Below are positions 4,169 through 7,093 of a DNA stretch of 7,093 bases, piece after piece. Location of the stretch: NCBI GenBank assembly GCA_016937825.1, contig JAFGVT010000207.1, positions 1 through 7,093 on the forward strand, given 5' to 3'. The first letter of the stretch is position 1. Every line of letters begins with the position of its first letter. The position numbers were made by a program, and so were the translations under genes. Source of the stretch: Fidelibacterota bacterium. Lineage in GTDB: Bacteria; Fidelibacterota; Fidelibacteria; Fidelibacterales; Fidelibacteraceae. The notes under the pieces were generated by a model, which made no database searches, was not told where the DNA came from, and saw nothing but the letters and a program-made list of their open reading frames with translations.

Positions 4169-7093
4169 TTATACGTTATACTCGTCCCAGCTCTTGATCT
4201 TGAGCGACCCGGCGTCCGTATCGGCCAGCGCTTCGAAGAGGCGCATCGCCACCTGGCGGTTCGTGATGAGGGGAACGGCGTAATCCACGGCGGTGCGGCG
4301 GATCGTGTAGTCGTTCGTCAGTTCTTCCTCATTATAATTCTTGGGGATATTGATCACCAGGTCGATCGAGCCGCGTTTCAGGTAATCGATCACGTTGGGG
4401 TCTTCGCGGTCGAGGGGCCAGTAGAGCATATGGTTCGGGACCCCGTTCTGATGCAGAAAATCGGAGGTTCCGCCGGTCGCATAGATGCTCATCCCCTTTT
4501 CGGAGAGCTTTTTCAGTCCGTCCAGCAGTTCGCCCTTCGACGCGGGCGGCCCGGAGGAGATCAGCATGTTTTTGACCGGGAACTTGAAGCCCACGGAGAT
4601 CAGGGACTTGATGAAGGCCTCATGGAAATTGTCGCCCAGGCAGGCGACCTCCCCGGTCGAGGACATTTCAACGCCCGTGGCCGGATCGGCGCCGCGCAGG
4701 CGGGTAAAGGAGAACTGCGGGGCCTTTACGGCAACGAATTCATAGTCGTAAAGCGGAATGCGCACCTTTTCCTGTTTTTCGCCGAGAATGACCCGGGTCG
4801 CGATCCCGATAAAATTCTTTTTCAGGGTCTTGGACACAAAGGGAAAGCTCCGGGAGGCGCGCAGGTTGCACTCGATGACGCGCACTTCGTTGTTCTTGGC
4901 GATATACTGGATATTGAAAGGTCCGTTGATATGGAGGTTCCGGGCGATGTCGGCGGATGTTTTCCGGATCTGCCGTTCGGTCTCGAAATAGGTGCGCTGC
5001 GGCGGCAGGACAAGGGTAGCGTCCCCGGAATGCACGCCGGCGTTCTCGACGTGTTCCGAGATCGCATAGCAGACGATATTCCCGTTCTGTGCAACCGCAT
5101 CGAATTCAAGTTCTTTGGCATTTTCATAGAATTTGCTGATGACCACGGGGTACTCGTGGGAAATATCCGCCGCCACCTGCAGAAATTTCTGCAGTTCTTT
5201 GTCGCTGGTCGCCACGGCCATGGCGGCGCCGGAGAGCACGTACGAGGGGCGCACGAGGACGGGGTATCCAACATCGTTCGCGAAGGTCAGGGCGCTCTGC
5301 GTATCGCTCAGCTCTTTCCATTCGGGCTGTTTGATGCCGAGCTCGTCCAGCATCGCGGAAAAGCGGCTCCGGTTCTCGGCGCGGTCGATGGATTCCGTGG
5401 AGGTGCCCAGGATGCGCATGCCGTTCTGGTTCAGGCGCACGGCCAGGTTGTTCGGGATCTGCCCGCCCATGGAAAGCACCAGCCCTTCGGGCTCGATCTT
5501 GTTATAAATTTCCCGGACGGTCTCAAAGGTCAGCTCTTCGAAGAAGAGGGCGTCGAATTCGTCGTAATCGGTACTGACGGTCTCGGGATTGCAGTTGATC
5601 ATGATCGCTTTCTTTCCGCTCTCCCGCGCGGTCTTCCCCGCGATCACGCAGCACCAGTCGAACTCTACGCTGGAGCCGATCCGGTAGGGACCGCCGCCGA
5701 GGATCACAACCGCATCGTTGTGTTTTTCGGTATAATCGTCCTCGGTCCCGTTGTAGGTCAGGTAGAGATAATTGGTCACGGCGGGATACTCCGCCGCGAC
5801 GGTGTCGATCTGCTTGATCACGGGATGCAGTCCCGCTTTCAGGCGCTGATCGTAGACGGCCGCTTCTTTTTTACCCGTCAGCAGGGCGAGCTGTTCGTCC
5901 GAAAAGCCGATCTTCTTGGCAATCAGCAGCCGTTCGTCGTCCAGCTTCTCCCCTTGTTCCAGCTGCAGGGAGACGTCGACGACTTTCTTGATCTTGTTCA
6001 GGAACCAGAGGTCGATCTTTGTCAGGTCATGGACCTTTTCGATGGCGTATCCCTGCCGGAAGGCGTCCACGATGGCGAAAAGCCGCTCATCGCTGGGTTT
6101 TGTCAGGGAATCCTCCAGGGACGCGGTGACGAATTTTTCGTTCGCGACCAGGCCGCGCGCGCCGGTGCCCAGCATGCGGATGGCTTTCTGCAGGGCTTCC
6201 TCGAAATTGCGCCCGATGGCCATGACCTCGCCCACCGATTTCATGGCGGAACCGATGCGGCGGGAAACGTTGCGGAATTTTTTCAGGTCCCAGCGCGGCA
6301 TCTTGACCACGATATAATCCAATGCCGGCTCAAAGAACGCGGAGGTCTCGGTGATGGCGTTGGAAAGCTCGTGGAGGCCGTAGCCGAGCGCGAGCTTGGC
6401 GGCGATGAAGGCCAGCGGATAGCCGGTCGCCTTGGAGGCAAGGGCGGAACTCCGCGAAAGCCGGGCGTTCACTTCGATCACGCGGTAATCCTCGGATCCG
6501 GGGTCCAGAGCGTATTGTATATTACATTCGCCGACCACGCCGAGATGCCGGATCACGCGGATGCCGATCTCGCGCAGTTTGTGGTATTCGCTGTTGGAGA
6601 GGGTCTGGCTGGGCGCCACGACGATGCTTTCGCCGGTGTGAATGCCCAGGGGATCGACATTTTCCATATTGCAGACGGTGATGCAGTTGTCGTATTTATC
6701 GCGCACCACTTCATATTCAACTTCTTTCCAGCCGCCGAGGTATTCTTCGATCAGGATCTGGTTCGTATAACTGAAGGCCTTGCCCGCCCGCTCGGTCAGC
6801 TGTTCTTCGCTGCGGCACACCCCGCTTCCGAGGCCGCCCAGGGCAAAAGCGATGCGCAGCATGACGGGATAACCGATCTCTTCCGCAAATTTTTTCGCCT
6901 CTTCCGTGGAATTCACGGCCTTGCTTTTCGGATAGCGCACCGAGATCTCGTCCAGTACGCGGTTGAATTTCTCGCGGTCTTCGGTGTTCCGGATGGTCTC
7001 GACCGGGGTCCCGAGCACCTTGACCCCGTATTTTTTCAGGATGCCCTTGTCATGCAGTTCCAGCCCGCAGTTCAGGGCGGTCTGGCCGCCGAA
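4169..7093 (-). CDS. carB: Carbamoyl phosphate synthetase large subunit, eukaryote-like type (5' end outside window)
   Basis: CarB makes carbamoyl phosphate from bicarbonate, two ATP and ammonia, which the small subunit CarA channels from glutamine. The product feeds arginine and pyrimidine synthesis in the cytoplasm. The frame is open to the right edge and 974 residues are visible. The first visible residues (FGGQTALNCGLEL) match about residue 90 of E. coli CarB, so roughly 90 residues are missing and full length would be near the usual 1,070. Counting from the first visible residue: first ATP-grasp with LGGLGSG (85-91) and NARLSRSSALASKATG (209-224); a helical oligomerisation region about 325-450; the second half with GGGPYRIGSSVEFDW (466-480), NCNPETVSTDYD (500-511), GGQIPNN (543-549), RPSYVLSGAAM (615-625) and NLRASRSFPFVSK (743-755); and an MGS-like effector domain about 840-965. 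Many motifs follow animal CPS1/CAD rather than E. coli, a pattern I recall from Bacteroides CarB. No internal stop or frameshift is seen. carA would be expected beyond the right edge, but it is not visible. Confidence 0.97.
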   Translation of the reverse strand, partial: FGGQTALNCGLELHDKGILKKYGVKVLGTPVETIRNTEDREKFNRVLDEISVRYPKSKAVNSTEEAKKFAEEIGYPVMLRIAFALGGLGSGVCRSEEQLTERAGKAFSYTNQILIEEYLGGWKEVEYEVVRDKYDNCITVCNMENVDPLGIHTGESIVVAPSQTLSNSEYHKLREIGIRVIRHLGVVGECNIQYALDPGSEDYRVIEVNARLSRSSALASKATGYPLAFIAAKLALGYGLHELSNAITETSAFFEPALDYIVVKMPRWDLKKFRNVSRRIGSAMKSVGEVMAIGRNFEEALQKAIRMLGTGARGLVANEKFVTASLEDSLTKPSDERLFAIVDAFRQGYAIEKVHDLTKIDLWFLNKIKKVVDVSLQLEQGEKLDDERLLIAKKIGFSDEQLALLTGKKEAAVYDQRLKAGLHPVIKQIDTVAAEYPAVTNYLYLTYNGTEDDYTEKHNDAVVILGGGPYRIGSSVEFDWCCVIAGKTARESGKKAIMINCNPETVSTDYDEFDALFFEELTFETVREIYNKIEPEGLVLSMGGQIPNNLAVRLNQNGMRILGTSTESIDRAENRSRFSAMLDELGIKQPEWKELSDTQSALTFANDVGYPVLVRPSYVLSGAAMAVATSDKELQKFLQVAADISHEYPVVISKFYENAKELEFDAVAQNGNIVCYAISEHVENAGVHSGDATLVLPPQRTYFETERQIRKTSADIARNLHINGPFNIQYIAKNNEVRVIECNLRASRSFPFVSKTLKKNFIGIATRVILGEKQEKVRIPLYDYEFVAVKAPQFSFTRLRGADPATGVEMSSTGEVACLGDNFHEAFIKSLISVGFKFPVKNMLISSGPPASKGELLDGLKKLSEKGMSIYATGGTSDFLHQNGVPNHMLYWPLDREDPNVIDYLKRGSIDLVINIPKNYNEEELTNDYTIRRTAVDYAVPLITNRQVAMRLFEALADTDAGSLKIKSWDEYNV

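Noticed and set aside
4822..5321. Extra minus-strand frames of 150 and 65 codons inside carB
   Set aside because: They lie in alternative frames within the second ATP-grasp domain. The carB frame is intact there, with all expected motifs.
7016..7018. GTG as the start of carB
   Set aside because: The frame continues upstream to the window edge with conserved CarB sequence (FGGQTALNCGLEL), so this is an internal valine codon.

Overview
All three real genes in this window lie on the minus strand. Read right to left they are: the large subunit of carbamoyl phosphate synthetase (carB, entering from the right edge without its start), a secreted FG-GAP/VCBS-type beta-propeller protein with a type IX secretion (T9SS) C-terminal sorting domain (complete), and a TonB-dependent outer-membrane receptor with an N-terminal carboxypeptidase-regulatory-like domain (running off the left edge). 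The plus-strand open frames have no homology-like content and are antisense shadows of these genes.

The organism is most likely a Gram-negative member of the Bacteroidota / FCB superphylum. Three things point there: the YPNPFNP-type T9SS sorting domain ending in a FlgD-like fold, the receptor with a carboxypeptidase-regulatory-like domain before its plug, and a CarB of the kind I recall from Bacteroides, which resembles animal CPS1/CAD more than Escherichia coli CarB. The window does not fix the phylum. The NPFNP form is also common in Ignavibacteria, Cloacimonadota, Marinimicrobia and similar lineages.

Layout. 7093-4169: carB, whose last 974 codons are visible. 4168-4005: a 164-bp AT-rich spacer holding a good sigma70-like promoter (TTGACA at 4079-4074, TATAAA/TAAATT near 4058-4051) for the next gene and a perfect 12-bp palindrome further upstream. 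4004-2196: the propeller protein, with a clear Shine-Dalgarno sequence. 2188-2151: a strong, nearly symmetrical hairpin terminator. 2114-1: the receptor, beginning only 36 bases after the terminator. No stretch over 300 bases lacks a gene.

How they may work together. carB is housekeeping (arginine and pyrimidine supply) and seems unrelated to the other two. The propeller protein should be exported by Sec, passed through the T9SS and left on the surface or released. The receptor should sit in the outer membrane and import a ligand. Their adjacency and the calcium-loop-like motifs in both suggest, but do not show, a surface-binding and uptake pair. I found no CRISPR, mobile element, RNA gene or convincing new system. 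The most notable points are the eukaryote-like CPS with a CPS1-like effector domain, the terminator placed so close to the receptor start, and the paired Asp/Asn-Gly loops inside the receptor barrel.
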